A stretch of 64,000 nt of DNA, taken from positions 1 to 64,000 of the forward strand of contig JAQCBH010000004.1 of the NCBI GenBank assembly GCA_027621365.1, written 5' to 3'. A program made the position numbers and the translations under genes. The stretch is from Bacteroidota bacterium (GTDB lineage: Bacteria > Bacteroidota > Bacteroidia > NS11-12g > UBA955). The notes beneath the pieces are model-generated. The model was not told the origin of the DNA. It searched no databases and saw only the letters and a program-made list of their open reading frames with translations. Position 1 is the stretch's first letter. Every line of letters starts with the position of its first letter. Below, piece after piece: positions 35,392 to 43,384 of the stretch.

Positions 35392-36414
35392 ATGAACCCC
35401 AATCTTGACCCCAACAAAGCCCCCTTGAATGCCGGCGAACGCGAACTGGAAAAGGTTCTGCGCCCCGCTGACTTCAGCGACTTCACGGGCCAAGATCACA
35501 TATTGGAGAACCTCAAGGTGTTCGTTCAAGCCGCCAAACAACGCGGCGAAGCCTTGGACCACATCTTGCTGCACGGCCCTCCAGGCTTGGGCAAAACGAC
35601 CTTGAGCCATATTGTGGCCAACGAAATGGGTTCTTCCATGAAAATCACTAGCGGCCCCGTATTGGAAAAACCGGGTGATTTGGCCGGCCTTTTGACCAAC
35701 CTGAGCGAGGGTGATGTGTTGTTCATCGACGAAATTCACCGCCTAAGCCCAGTCGTAGAAGAATACTTGTACTCGGCCATGGAAGATTACCGCATCGACA
35801 TCATGATCGATACCGGGCCGAATGCGCGCAGCGTGCAAATCAACCTTTCTCCCTTCACCTTGGTAGGCGCTACGACCCGAAGCGGTCTGTTGACGGCTCC
35901 ATTGAGGGCACGTTTCGGCATCAATTGCCGATTGGAATACTACAAGGCCGATACCCTACAGGGCATCATTTCCCGCAGTGCTGGGATCTTGCAAGCGCCC
36001 ATTGACGAAAATGCAGCCTTTGAAATTGCCCGCCGAAGCCGAGGCACGCCGCGTATCGCCAATGCCTTGTTGCGCCGTGTTCGCGACTTTGCCCAAATCA
36101 AAGGCGATGGCCGTATCACCTTGGACATTGCCCAGTTTGGCCTCAAAGCACTGAATGTCGACGCAAATGGATTGGACGAAATGGACAACCGCATTTTGTT
36201 GACCATCATTGAGAAATTCAAGGGAGGCCCCGTCGGATTGAACACCATAGCCACAGCGGTAGGTGAAGATGCAGGCACCATTGAAGAGGTTTATGAGCCC
36301 TTCTTGATTCAGGAAGGATACATTCAGCGCACAGCCCGCGGCCGCGAAGCTACCCAAGCGGCCTTCAACCATTTGGGCAAGATGTCTCACAAGCCCCAAG
36401 GCGGCTTATTTTAA
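35392..36414 (+). CDS. ruvB: Holliday junction branch migration helicase RuvB
   Basis: This 340-residue AAA+ motor, with RuvA, drives Holliday junction branch migration. It has Walker [10 protein letters not shown] (about 63-71), Walker B LFIDEIHR, sensor 1 [20 protein letters not shown] with the arginine-finger region, and a winged-helix C-terminal domain ([30 protein letters not shown]). The length is typical. It is fourth in the ligA series. ruvA and ruvC are not in the window. Confidence 0.98.
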   Translation: MNPNLDPNKAPLNAGERELEKVLRPADFSDFTGQDHILENLKVFVQAAKQRGEALDHILLHGPPGLGKTTLSHIVANEMGSSMKITSGPVLEKPGDLAGLLTNLSEGDVLFIDEIHRLSPVVEEYLYSAMEDYRIDIMIDTGPNARSVQINLSPFTLVGATTRSGLLTAPLRARFGINCRLEYYKADTLQGIISRSAGILQAPIDENAAFEIARRSRGTPRIANALLRRVRDFAQIKGDGRITLDIAQFGLKALNVDANGLDEMDNRILLTIIEKFKGGPVGLNTIATAVGEDAGTIEEVYEPFLIQEGYIQRTARGREATQAAFNHLGKMSHKPQGGLF

Positions 36415-36420
36415 ACGCCC

Positions 36421-37377
36421 ATGACGCCTGAAGCGCTTGCCAAGGCCATCAGAGCAAAAGCCCTTGAGCTGGGTTTTTTGGATTGCCGTTTTTCTCAAGC
36501 CCGAGCCCTAAGTGAGGAATCGGAGCACTTTCAAGCCTATCTCGACGCAGATTACCACGGCAGCATGGGTTACCTGGAACGAAACGTAGAAAAACGACTG
36601 GATCCACGTGAATTGGTGCCCGGTTGCCAATCCGTCATCAGTTTGGCCTACAACTATTTCCCCTCTACCGAACAAGAGGAGGGCAGCCCCAAAATTGCCA
36701 AATACGCCTATGGGGAAGACTACCACCGGGTGGTCAAAGATCAGGCCTATCTCCTATTTGATTTCATTCGACAATGCGACCCCCAAAGCCAAGGCCGGGT
36801 ATTTGTCGACAGCGCACCGGTCATGGAACGGCAGTGGGCCGCCCTGTCTGGCTTGGGTTGGATCGGAAAAAACAGTTTGCTGCTGAGAAAAGGCGAAGGT
36901 TCCTACTTCTTTTTGGCTGAAATACTGTGCAGCACCGTTGTAGCCGCCGATGCTCCAACGACCGACCACTGCGGCACTTGCACGGCCTGCATTGACGCCT
37001 GCCCAACCCAGGCCATTGTACAGCCCGGAGTCATCGACAGCCGTTCCTGCATCAGTTACCTGAGCATCGAACAAAAGGAAAACTTGAGCCCCGAACAAGA
37101 ACGAATGTTGAACGGCTGGGCTTTTGGTTGCGATGTATGCCAAGACGTTTGTCCTTGGAACCGCTTCGCCACCGCCCATCAAGAGCCACGATTTGAACCC
37201 GTCGGTCACTGGGTAAACTGGACCAAAGAAGACTGGAATCGCCTGACCCCGAACTCGTGGAGCGAGCACTTCGGTCATAGCCCCATTACGCGAACGGGCT
37301 TTGACAAATTTCAGCTACAGGTTCAGGCTTCGCTCTCGGTCGATTCAGACTCTGAGAGCACAGGCAAAGACACATAG
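36421..37377 (+). CDS. queG: Epoxyqueuosine reductase
   Basis: This 318-residue cobalamin-dependent iron-sulfur enzyme performs the last step of queuosine synthesis in tRNA. It has the N-terminal catalytic domain (SMGYLERNVEKRLDP, FVDSAPVMERQWAALSGLGWIGKN) and two 4Fe-4S motifs, CGTCTACIDACPT and CDVCQDVCPWN. It needs B12, which links it to the B12 uptake operon elsewhere in the window. The last 55 bases overlap the convergent histidine kinase gene, so the tails of the two proteins share DNA. The family usually ends around here, and the Ser/Asp-rich last residues are probably not conserved. Confidence 0.95.
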   Translation: MTPEALAKAIRAKALELGFLDCRFSQARALSEESEHFQAYLDADYHGSMGYLERNVEKRLDPRELVPGCQSVISLAYNYFPSTEQEEGSPKIAKYAYGEDYHRVVKDQAYLLFDFIRQCDPQSQGRVFVDSAPVMERQWAALSGLGWIGKNSLLLRKGEGSYFFLAEILCSTVVAADAPTTDHCGTCTACIDACPTQAIVQPGVIDSRSCISYLSIEQKENLSPEQERMLNGWAFGCDVCQDVCPWNRFATAHQEPRFEPVGHWVNWTKEDWNRLTPNSWSEHFGHSPITRTGFDKFQLQVQASLSVDSDSESTGKDT

Positions 37378-40300
37378 AAAATCGTACCCTGACCCAGTTC
37401 CGATCGGAACCAAATTTCTCCACCAAACTGCTCAATCATCTTCTTGGACATGGCCAAACCCAAGCCCATGCCGCTGTTTTTTGTGCTGAAATTCGGCGAG
37501 AAAATCTTGCTTCTCAAGTCTTCGGCAATGCCCTTTCCGTTGTCGGTAATGCGAACTTGAACCCTAGCTTCTTCAGCCTGCAGTTCTACCCGAATGTGGC
37601 CCATTCGATCTTCCGGAATCGACTGTATCGCATTTTTAATCAAGTTGTTAAATACCCGACCCAGCTGTTGCTGATCCACCCAAACCCAACAGGGAATGCG
37701 CGGCGGATTCCACTCCAGCGGCGAGGCATGTTCCTTGCCCATCAGGGCCACCGCACTCGAGAGCACTTCAACCAAATCATGGCGCGCCATCACCGGGTCA
37801 GGCATTTTCGCAAAAGAGGAAAATTCTTCGGCCATATTGCTCAGAGCGTCAATCTGCTGGATCAATAGCTCGGAGGTTCGCTGAAACTTCTCAACCAAAT
37901 TCTCATCGCCCCGGCGAATGGCTTGTTGCAAGTGCTGCAATGACAATCGCATCGGTGTCAGCGGATTCTTAATTTCATGAGCCACCTGCTTGGCCATTTC
38001 TCTCCAAGCACCTTGACGTTCGCTTTCGGCCAACTGATTCAAACTGGCCTCCAATTGCTCCACCATGGTGTTATACGCGGCCACCAATAGCCCAATCTCG
38101 TCTTTCTTTTCCCAGCTCAATCGCTGATGACTGCTACCCAAATGCAGGGCTCCCATTTGATCGCGAATCCAATTCAGGGGATGAGAAATGCGAAGGGCCA
38201 AGGCATTCGCTACAAATGCGGCCAGCGCAAAGACCAAGGCGAACAAATTGATCAGGGTCGAGCCGTATTCACTCAATTCGCGGTACAAATCGCTTCGGTT
38301 TGAGAAGTAGGGCAAATTCAAGTAGCCCACCGTATTCAGATCGTTATCGAGCAAGGCGGTGTAGGCTGAGATGTATTCCAATTCACCCAAATACTCAGTC
38401 TTGATGCAAGCCGAAATGCGGTCTTGCTGAAATTCTCTGTATGCCTCTGGGTTCATCAAACGACCGTGGTGGTAATCGCGAAACAGGCTTTCATTGCTGG
38501 ATACCAAGAGGCGACCCTTGGTATCGTACAAGTTGATATCGGTATTGTAATACTCGCTCAGCTCGTCGAGTATGCCGGTTTCATAGCGCCCAAACAAGGC
38601 GTTCAAGTTGGCTTGTCGCTGCAGCGTAGTGGAAATCTCCGCAGCTTGTTCCGATAGGAACTCGCGCTGACGCCGTTCGTAATTTGTACTGGAGAAGTTG
38701 ATGGTAATGAACAAGACCACCATGAAGATCCCAAACACCAGCCAAGTCACGGACATTCTCAAGCGACTGGACAAGAAAAATTCTCGCTCCTCCTCACCTG
38801 ATTCCTGCTCCCACAATTCGCTGGTCAACCAACGCGAGTAACGGGGCTTCCAAAAGCGCATCCAAGCTTCGACGGCATACTTCCCAATCAACACCAAGAA
38901 TCCAAACAAGGCAATCAGGGTAAAGCTGGTCAAGTTCTCAATGCTGCGATCTTGGGGCTTGCTCAGTACCGTCGCGTTGCCGTTCTCATCGAGCCACACC
39001 AAATGGCGGTACCCCGGCATTTCCTTCCAAAATCCCGACCGCTCTTTTTGCGAAATTCGGTACTCGCCGGCATGGCCTATTTTCGACGAATCCAACAAAA
39101 CCAAGGGCTGTTTTAAGCCCGAAAACAGGGCTATGGGGTATCGAAAACTGCCTTCTTGGTGGCTAAGCCTTCCCTGTACGTATCGAGCTGAACTGTATCC
39201 GTAATCGGCAATTTGTTGTTTGAGAACACTGGGCCTCAGTGCTTCAGTCAATCGTCCATTCGAATTGGAGGTTTGAGGTGACAAGAGAAGATACACTGTG
39301 CCCAAATTTTCTTGACCATCTCGAACCTCAAATCGACCCAAATAGGACCCGTACAAACTTTTGGATTCCAGTCGCTTGAACTTCTCCCCAATGGTTTTCG
39401 ATTCGGGTGAATGGAAAAGCGTTCTCAAGGTAGCCTCGTCAAAGACCGAAACCCCTTGCCTGTCGACGCCATTGGGATCAAAATCGTAAATGCTCAGTTG
39501 GAATTTTTGCTCGGTACCGGGCAAATAAATCTGACGAATGCGCTGTTCAAATTCACTTTTGGAACCGGTATTGTAGCGGAAGTAATTCAACAATCCAGGA
39601 TCGCTTGGAAAGGATCGCTGAACATTCAACAACTCTAACACGGGAACATCATGCTCGGCCAAACTCATTTCGCAGATCAGTTCATACTGCACGCGCTCTT
39701 CTTTGAGTTTGTTCTCCAAATTCAAGTGCAACCCGATCACCAAACAAGGCACCACGATGCGCAAGGCCGCAAATCCATTTTCACGCTGACCCGACCAAGC
39801 CAACTCCAACAAGCCCCAACCCAATACCAGGAGTTCTCCCAAGGCGTACAAGCGCCAAGAGGTACCCGTGAGAAGCACGAATACGGCCGGCACGATCAGG
39901 GTGAAAACCGCTATCAAAATGGCTTCTTTTTGATGAGTTATCAAGGAAACCAGGAGGCGAAGTAGCCAGTGCAACGCCATGAATAAAACGGCCAAAGCAA
40001 GGAGTGCCGCCAAAGAAAGAGGCTCCAGCAAATGCAGCTTTTTCAGATCAAGCGAGAATAGACCCCTTTGAACCAAAGTCGAAGCCATACTCAAAACATA
40101 AGCCGTCGAAAACAAAACCAGCCCTAGCAGAATAAAGGCCAACACACGGCGAATGCCCGCGCGACCCCAGCTTCGAACTTGGCCAGTTAAAATTCTCAGT
40201 GTGTCGATCAGAAGTAGCCCTTCTAAGGCATGAACGAAAAGCAACCCCAAACTGGCATCGAAGCGATTGGCTTTGAAAAACTCAAAGGCAAACAAAGCCG

Positions 40301-41057
40301 AATGATTCAGGTTGGGCAGAATGGTACCATTTCGAAACGAATATTCAACTGTGGCAAACAAGAACAAGGCCAACAACCTACCGGCCATGCCTCCTCGCCA
40401 ACCTTGAAACAAGTTGAAGGTTCCAAATCCCAATAAAGCTAGCCCCAGAATGAAAATCAAATCCCAATAAATTGGCGCACGGAATTCCACAATTTTCAAA
40501 TAGAAAAAGGGCACCCCAGCCACTGAAATAGGCAGACTTCCTTGCTCAGGGTTGGCCACTATATCGTAGCGTTCGGCATTCCGGCCTTTGCTCTGCAAAC
40601 TATCTAACTCTTGGGTGGATCGAATCAAGGGCAAGGCAAAGACCGTCGTTTGACGCTGGCTCACCTTCTGCCAACACAAGACATACAGGTCACCGTGCTT
40701 TTGGAGTTCCACCAGATCTGATCCTTGAGCGTTGATGCTCACCGAATATTCGTGGGTCGTCCAATACCTAGGTCCCGACTGATCAAAAACGAACATGTCC
40801 AATCCCAGTTCTCCCAAACCTTCCGATTGTATGTCTGATTCGGAGTTGGCCCCATCAAAAGAAAGGGGGATATCGCTCAAAGAATCCAGCTTGCTTTGAA
40901 CCTCCTCGATGGACAGCAACATTTGCTCGGCTTTAGCCTGCAAGGCTTCTTCCGCGCCCAAGTTGTGCTGTCTGAGCAACACAAAATTGGAAACAGCCAT
41001 GAGCACGAGCCCCAAGAGCACGTTCAACCAGGCCGATGAAGAAAACCTCAACCGCAT
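37323..41057 (-). CDS. Large polytopic sensor histidine kinase (NtrY-like output), orphan
   Basis: This 1244-residue kinase has about twelve predicted membrane segments: one near residue 11-28, a group of eight around 190-430, one near 720, one near 770 and one near 970 just before the HAMP linker. The soluble part has a HAMP-like segment (ALRISHPLNWIRDQMGAL), a HisKA box with the phospho-acceptor at about H1027 (AKQVAHEIKNPLTPMRLSL), and ATPase N, G1 and G2 boxes (VFNNLIKNAIQS, ITDNGKGIAED, GMGLGLAMSKKM). The input signal and the response regulator are unknown; none is encoded nearby. It follows hldD with a 10-base overlap. Confidence 0.92.
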   Translation of the reverse strand: MRLRFSSSAWLNVLLGLVLMAVSNFVLLRQHNLGAEEALQAKAEQMLLSIEEVQSKLDSLSDIPLSFDGANSESDIQSEGLGELGLDMFVFDQSGPRYWTTHEYSVSINAQGSDLVELQKHGDLYVLCWQKVSQRQTTVFALPLIRSTQELDSLQSKGRNAERYDIVANPEQGSLPISVAGVPFFYLKIVEFRAPIYWDLIFILGLALLGFGTFNLFQGWRGGMAGRLLALFLFATVEYSFRNGTILPNLNHSALFAFEFFKANRFDASLGLLFVHALEGLLLIDTLRILTGQVRSWGRAGIRRVLAFILLGLVLFSTAYVLSMASTLVQRGLFSLDLKKLHLLEPLSLAALLALAVLFMALHWLLRLLVSLITHQKEAILIAVFTLIVPAVFVLLTGTSWRLYALGELLVLGWGLLELAWSGQRENGFAALRIVVPCLVIGLHLNLENKLKEERVQYELICEMSLAEHDVPVLELLNVQRSFPSDPGLLNYFRYNTGSKSEFEQRIRQIYLPGTEQKFQLSIYDFDPNGVDRQGVSVFDEATLRTLFHSPESKTIGEKFKRLESKSLYGSYLGRFEVRDGQENLGTVYLLLSPQTSNSNGRLTEALRPSVLKQQIADYGYSSARYVQGRLSHQEGSFRYPIALFSGLKQPLVLLDSSKIGHAGEYRISQKERSGFWKEMPGYRHLVWLDENGNATVLSKPQDRSIENLTSFTLIALFGFLVLIGKYAVEAWMRFWKPRYSRWLTSELWEQESGEEEREFFLSSRLRMSVTWLVFGIFMVVLFITINFSSTNYERRQREFLSEQAAEISTTLQRQANLNALFGRYETGILDELSEYYNTDINLYDTKGRLLVSSNESLFRDYHHGRLMNPEAYREFQQDRISACIKTEYLGELEYISAYTALLDNDLNTVGYLNLPYFSNRSDLYRELSEYGSTLINLFALVFALAAFVANALALRISHPLNWIRDQMGALHLGSSHQRLSWEKKDEIGLLVAAYNTMVEQLEASLNQLAESERQGAWREMAKQVAHEIKNPLTPMRLSLQHLQQAIRRGDENLVEKFQRTSELLIQQIDALSNMAEEFSSFAKMPDPVMARHDLVEVLSSAVALMGKEHASPLEWNPPRIPCWVWVDQQQLGRVFNNLIKNAIQSIPEDRMGHIRVELQAEEARVQVRITDNGKGIAEDLRSKIFSPNFSTKNSGMGLGLAMSKKMIEQFGGEIWFRSELGQGTIFYVSLPVLSESESTESEA

Positions 41058-42031
41058 TCCAGAGTTTTGTTCGCCATCAAATATCGTTGCACATAGCGTG
41101 CCACATCATCTTCAAGCGTCGAAAACGCCTGTATATAACCCGCCTTCACCAATCTCTGGGTATCGGCTTGAGTAAAGTATTGGTAATTGCCTCGAATGTC
41201 TTCGGGCATATCGATAAATCGAATATCGGCTTCACGCCCCATGGCCTGAAATACGGCCCTCGCAAGATCATAAAAGCTGCGAGCCTGGCCTGTACCCAAA
41301 TTGTAGATGCCTGAATTTCGGCGATGTTCCATAGCCTGGACCAAGACCCTAAGCACGTCAAAAATGCTGACAAAGTCTCGCTCTTGTTGACCATCGGCGC
41401 ATCCTTCTTTGTAGCTTTTGAATAGGCTGATGTAACCTTGACTAAGCACCTGATTGAATCCGTGAAACACAACGCTCGCCATGCGGCCTTTGTGGTATTC
41501 TCCGGGACCAAAGACGTTGAAAAACTTGAATCCGGCCCAATACGGTGGGCAATGTTCAGCCCTGACCTGATCCTGCACCCAGACATCAAACTTCTGCTTG
41601 CTTCTGCCATAGGGATTCATGGGCCTCAAAGCAGCTAGCCCTTCAGGCTGATCACCAAATCCTTGGCTTCCATCACCGTAGGTTGCTGCCGAAGATGCGT
41701 AAACCAGAGGAATGGAATGTTCCACACACAAATTCCAAACCGATTGGCTATAGCCCCAATTCAGAGACGCCAACACCGCTTCATCAAATTCATTGGTTTT
41801 TGTGCGGGCGCCCAGGTGAAACACAAATTGAACATCTCGACCATTCTGGGCCAGCCAGAAGACGAACTCAGAACGTTCAACTTGCTGTTTCAAGGGTAAA
41901 TGCTCCCAATTGCGTCGTTTTTCACCCGAAGAAAAATCGTCAACCGCGACCAGTTCACCGTAACCCAAACGGGACAATTCGGCCAGCAAGGCCGAACCAA
42001 TAAAACCAGCAGCACCTGTAACGACAATCAT
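41048..42031 (-). CDS. hldD: ADP-L-glycero-D-manno-heptose 6-epimerase
   Basis: This 327-residue short-chain dehydrogenase-type epimerase makes the heptose used in the LPS inner core. It has NAD-binding MIVVTGAAGFIGSALL at the N-terminus, the catalytic region VYASSAATYGDGSQGF with NPYGRSKQKFD (Y and K of the active site), and FNVFGPGEYHKGRMASVVFH, which is typical of HldD. A reading frame extends much further upstream, but the Rossmann motif fixes the ATG at 42031 and an exact TAAGTTTG box lies six bases before it. It is co-transcribed with the histidine kinase gene downstream. Confidence 0.95.
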   Translation of the reverse strand: MIVVTGAAGFIGSALLAELSRLGYGELVAVDDFSSGEKRRNWEHLPLKQQVERSEFVFWLAQNGRDVQFVFHLGARTKTNEFDEAVLASLNWGYSQSVWNLCVEHSIPLVYASSAATYGDGSQGFGDQPEGLAALRPMNPYGRSKQKFDVWVQDQVRAEHCPPYWAGFKFFNVFGPGEYHKGRMASVVFHGFNQVLSQGYISLFKSYKEGCADGQQERDFVSIFDVLRVLVQAMEHRRNSGIYNLGTGQARSFYDLARAVFQAMGREADIRFIDMPEDIRGNYQYFTQADTQRLVKAGYIQAFSTLEDDVARYVQRYLMANKTLECG

Positions 42032-42037
42032 GCCTAG

Positions 42038-42045
42038 CAAACTTA
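42038..42045 (-). promoter_or_regulatory. -7 promoter box TAAGTTTG, 6 bases before hldD
   Basis: An exact TAnnTTTG match on the minus strand, directly in front of the ATG at 42031. A divergent weaker box, TATTATTG, lies at 42061-42068 seven bases before the small + strand gene. Confidence 0.6.
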
Positions 42046-42075
42046 CTCCATTTTGGGGGTTATTATTGCAGAAGC

Positions 42076-42411
42076 ATGAACTTAGACGCCCTTCAAAATG
42101 CCCCTCAAAGCTTGATGGATTCCGTCCAATTTCAAATTGAAAAAGACCTGTCCCTGATTGGATTTGAGTTTCAAAAAGCCCAATATCCGCATTTGGCCGC
42201 CATGTTACCCGAGCTCGTTTTGGCGGTTGAAAAGGCCCAACAAGAGCGCCCTGCCTTGCTCTTGAAAGCCGTTGTTCGGGTAGACTTGAGTCAATCGCAA
42301 TGGCAGAAAGCCCGAAACATGAAGGGAGAGCTCGCAGAAAATCAGGCCAAAGCCATTTTGCTTCGCTGCTTTCAAAAGGTGTACAGCCGCAAGACGCGTG
42401 GGGCTCAATAG
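42076..42411 (+). CDS. Small hypothetical protein (111 aa)
   Basis: I do not recognise this 111-residue protein. It is hydrophilic, without signal peptide or membrane helix. The middle (AAMLPELVLAVEKAQQERPALLLKAVVRVDL) looks helical to mixed, and the C-terminal half (QSQWQKARNMKGELAENQAKAILLRCFQKVYSRK) is charged and helical. It is divergent from hldD with 44 bases between the starts. The last seven codons and the stop lie inside the first copy of a 76-bp tandem repeat, so the original C-terminus may have been altered by the repeat. Coding is likely from the amino-acid composition and position, but this is not certain. Confidence 0.6.
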   Translation: MNLDALQNAPQSLMDSVQFQIEKDLSLIGFEFQKAQYPHLAAMLPELVLAVEKAQQERPALLLKAVVRVDLSQSQWQKARNMKGELAENQAKAILLRCFQKVYSRKTRGAQ

Positions 42412-42640
42412 CAAACGCGACTAAATTTAAACCCAGAACGAGGACTGCAGCCGTTCGAGCAGTCGAAAGACGCGTGGGGCTCAATAGCAAACGCGACTAA
42501 ATTTAAACCCAGAACGGGGACTGCAGCCGTTCGAGCAGTCGAAAGACGCGTGGGGCTCAATAGCAAACGCGAATAAATTTAAACCCGGAACGAAGACTGC
42601 AGCCGTTCGAGCAGCCGCAAGACTCGCGGGGCTCAGTAAA
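42391..42640. repeat. 76-bp tandem repeat, three full copies and a partial fourth
   Basis: Units begin at 42391, 42467 and 42543 (AAGACGCGTGGGGCTCAATA in each), with a partial copy at 42619-42640. The period is exactly 76 bp, with a few base differences between copies. Each unit holds GACTGC-N10-GCAGTC (imperfect in copy 3), able to form a 6-bp stem, and an AT-rich core AATTTAAACCC. The first copy covers the 3' end of the small upstream gene. The following stretch to 42788 shows no gene or structure that I can support. Confidence 0.95.
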
Positions 42641-42788
42641 CAGCAGGGAACACGCATACTCTGTAAATGTTGCATCGCTCCTCCCCAGAGAGTTCCTTAT
42701 TTTCGCAAAACCGTCTACCCATTTCCAAGGCAAACTTGGAGCTGAAACCCAAGGCAATCCACCCCCTTTTGCACCTTCGGTTTTGCCC

Positions 42789-42819
42789 TTGTACAGTTCA
42801 GTACTTTAAGCGAATTTTG
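42789..42819 (+). promoter_or_regulatory. Candidate promoter of the DUF5606 gene (TTG-N20-GAATTTTG)
   Basis: TTG at 42789-42791 and GAATTTTG at 42812-42819 (seven of eight positions) are spaced 20 bases. The second box ends five bases before the ATG at 42825. Confidence 0.5.
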
Positions 42820-42824
42820 CCCAC

Positions 42825-43376
42825 ATGGAAATGAAAGACGTAGTTGCCGTTACTGGCATGCCTGGCTTGCACAAAATCATTGGTCAAAACAAAACCGGCT
42901 TGGTGTTGGAATCACTGGCAGACGGAAAGAAGTTCGCCTCTACCATTCGCCAGCGAGTGAGCATTTTGGCTGATATCGCCATCTACACCGAAGAGGGCGA
43001 AGCCAAGTTGGCACAAGTCTTTCAAAGCATTGAAGCCTTAGAGGCAGACGGCAAAACAGCTCCTGACCACAAAGCCGACAACGATGCATTTCGCGCTTAC
43101 ATGGCCTTGGCTCTCCCCGACTACGATCGCGAGCGAGTATACCCCAGCGACATGAAGAAATTGTTCGTGTGGTATCACCTGTTGAAAGGCAAAATGGATT
43201 TTGCGGCTAGCAGCGAAAGTGCAGAAGGAACAGAAGAAGATGCTGCCACTGCCCTGGCCAAGAAAACCAAGCAGAACGTCGTAAAAACAAGCAACACGGC
43301 GAAAAAATCTAGCGCCAAAACATCCAGCAAAGCCGCGGGCAAGAGCCAAACCAACGTTCCCCGCAAAATGAGCTAA
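42825..43376 (+). CDS. DUF5606 domain protein of unknown function
   Basis: This 183-residue protein carries an N-terminal DUF5606-like domain (about 1-130: DVVAVTGMPGLHKIIGQNKTGLVLESL, RQRVSILADIAIYTEEGEAKLAQVF, DYDRERVYPSDMKKLFVWYHLL), a family I know from Bacteroidota. A low-complexity Lys/Ala/Ser/Thr tail (about 135-183) follows, positively charged at the end, which could bind nucleic acid. No signal peptide. It is eight bases ahead of the M3 peptidase gene, so the two are probably co-transcribed. Confidence 0.85.
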   Translation: MEMKDVVAVTGMPGLHKIIGQNKTGLVLESLADGKKFASTIRQRVSILADIAIYTEEGEAKLAQVFQSIEALEADGKTAPDHKADNDAFRAYMALALPDYDRERVYPSDMKKLFVWYHLLKGKMDFAASSESAEGTEEDAATALAKKTKQNVVKTSNTAKKSSAKTSSKAAGKSQTNVPRKMS

Positions 43377-43384
43377 TCGTTCGC

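Noticed and set aside
42032-42490. N-terminal extension of hldD to 42490
   Set aside because: It would cover the divergent small gene and the tandem repeat. The Rossmann start MIVVTGAAGFIG and the promoter box at 42038-42045 fix the ATG at 42031.
42391-42640. CRISPR array
   Set aside because: The entire 76-bp unit repeats, with no unique spacers, and there are no cas genes nearby.
42391-42640. tRNA-like or tRNA-derived element, because each unit contains GTTCGAG
   Set aside because: The flanking bases do not pair as a T-stem and no acceptor or anticodon stem can be drawn.
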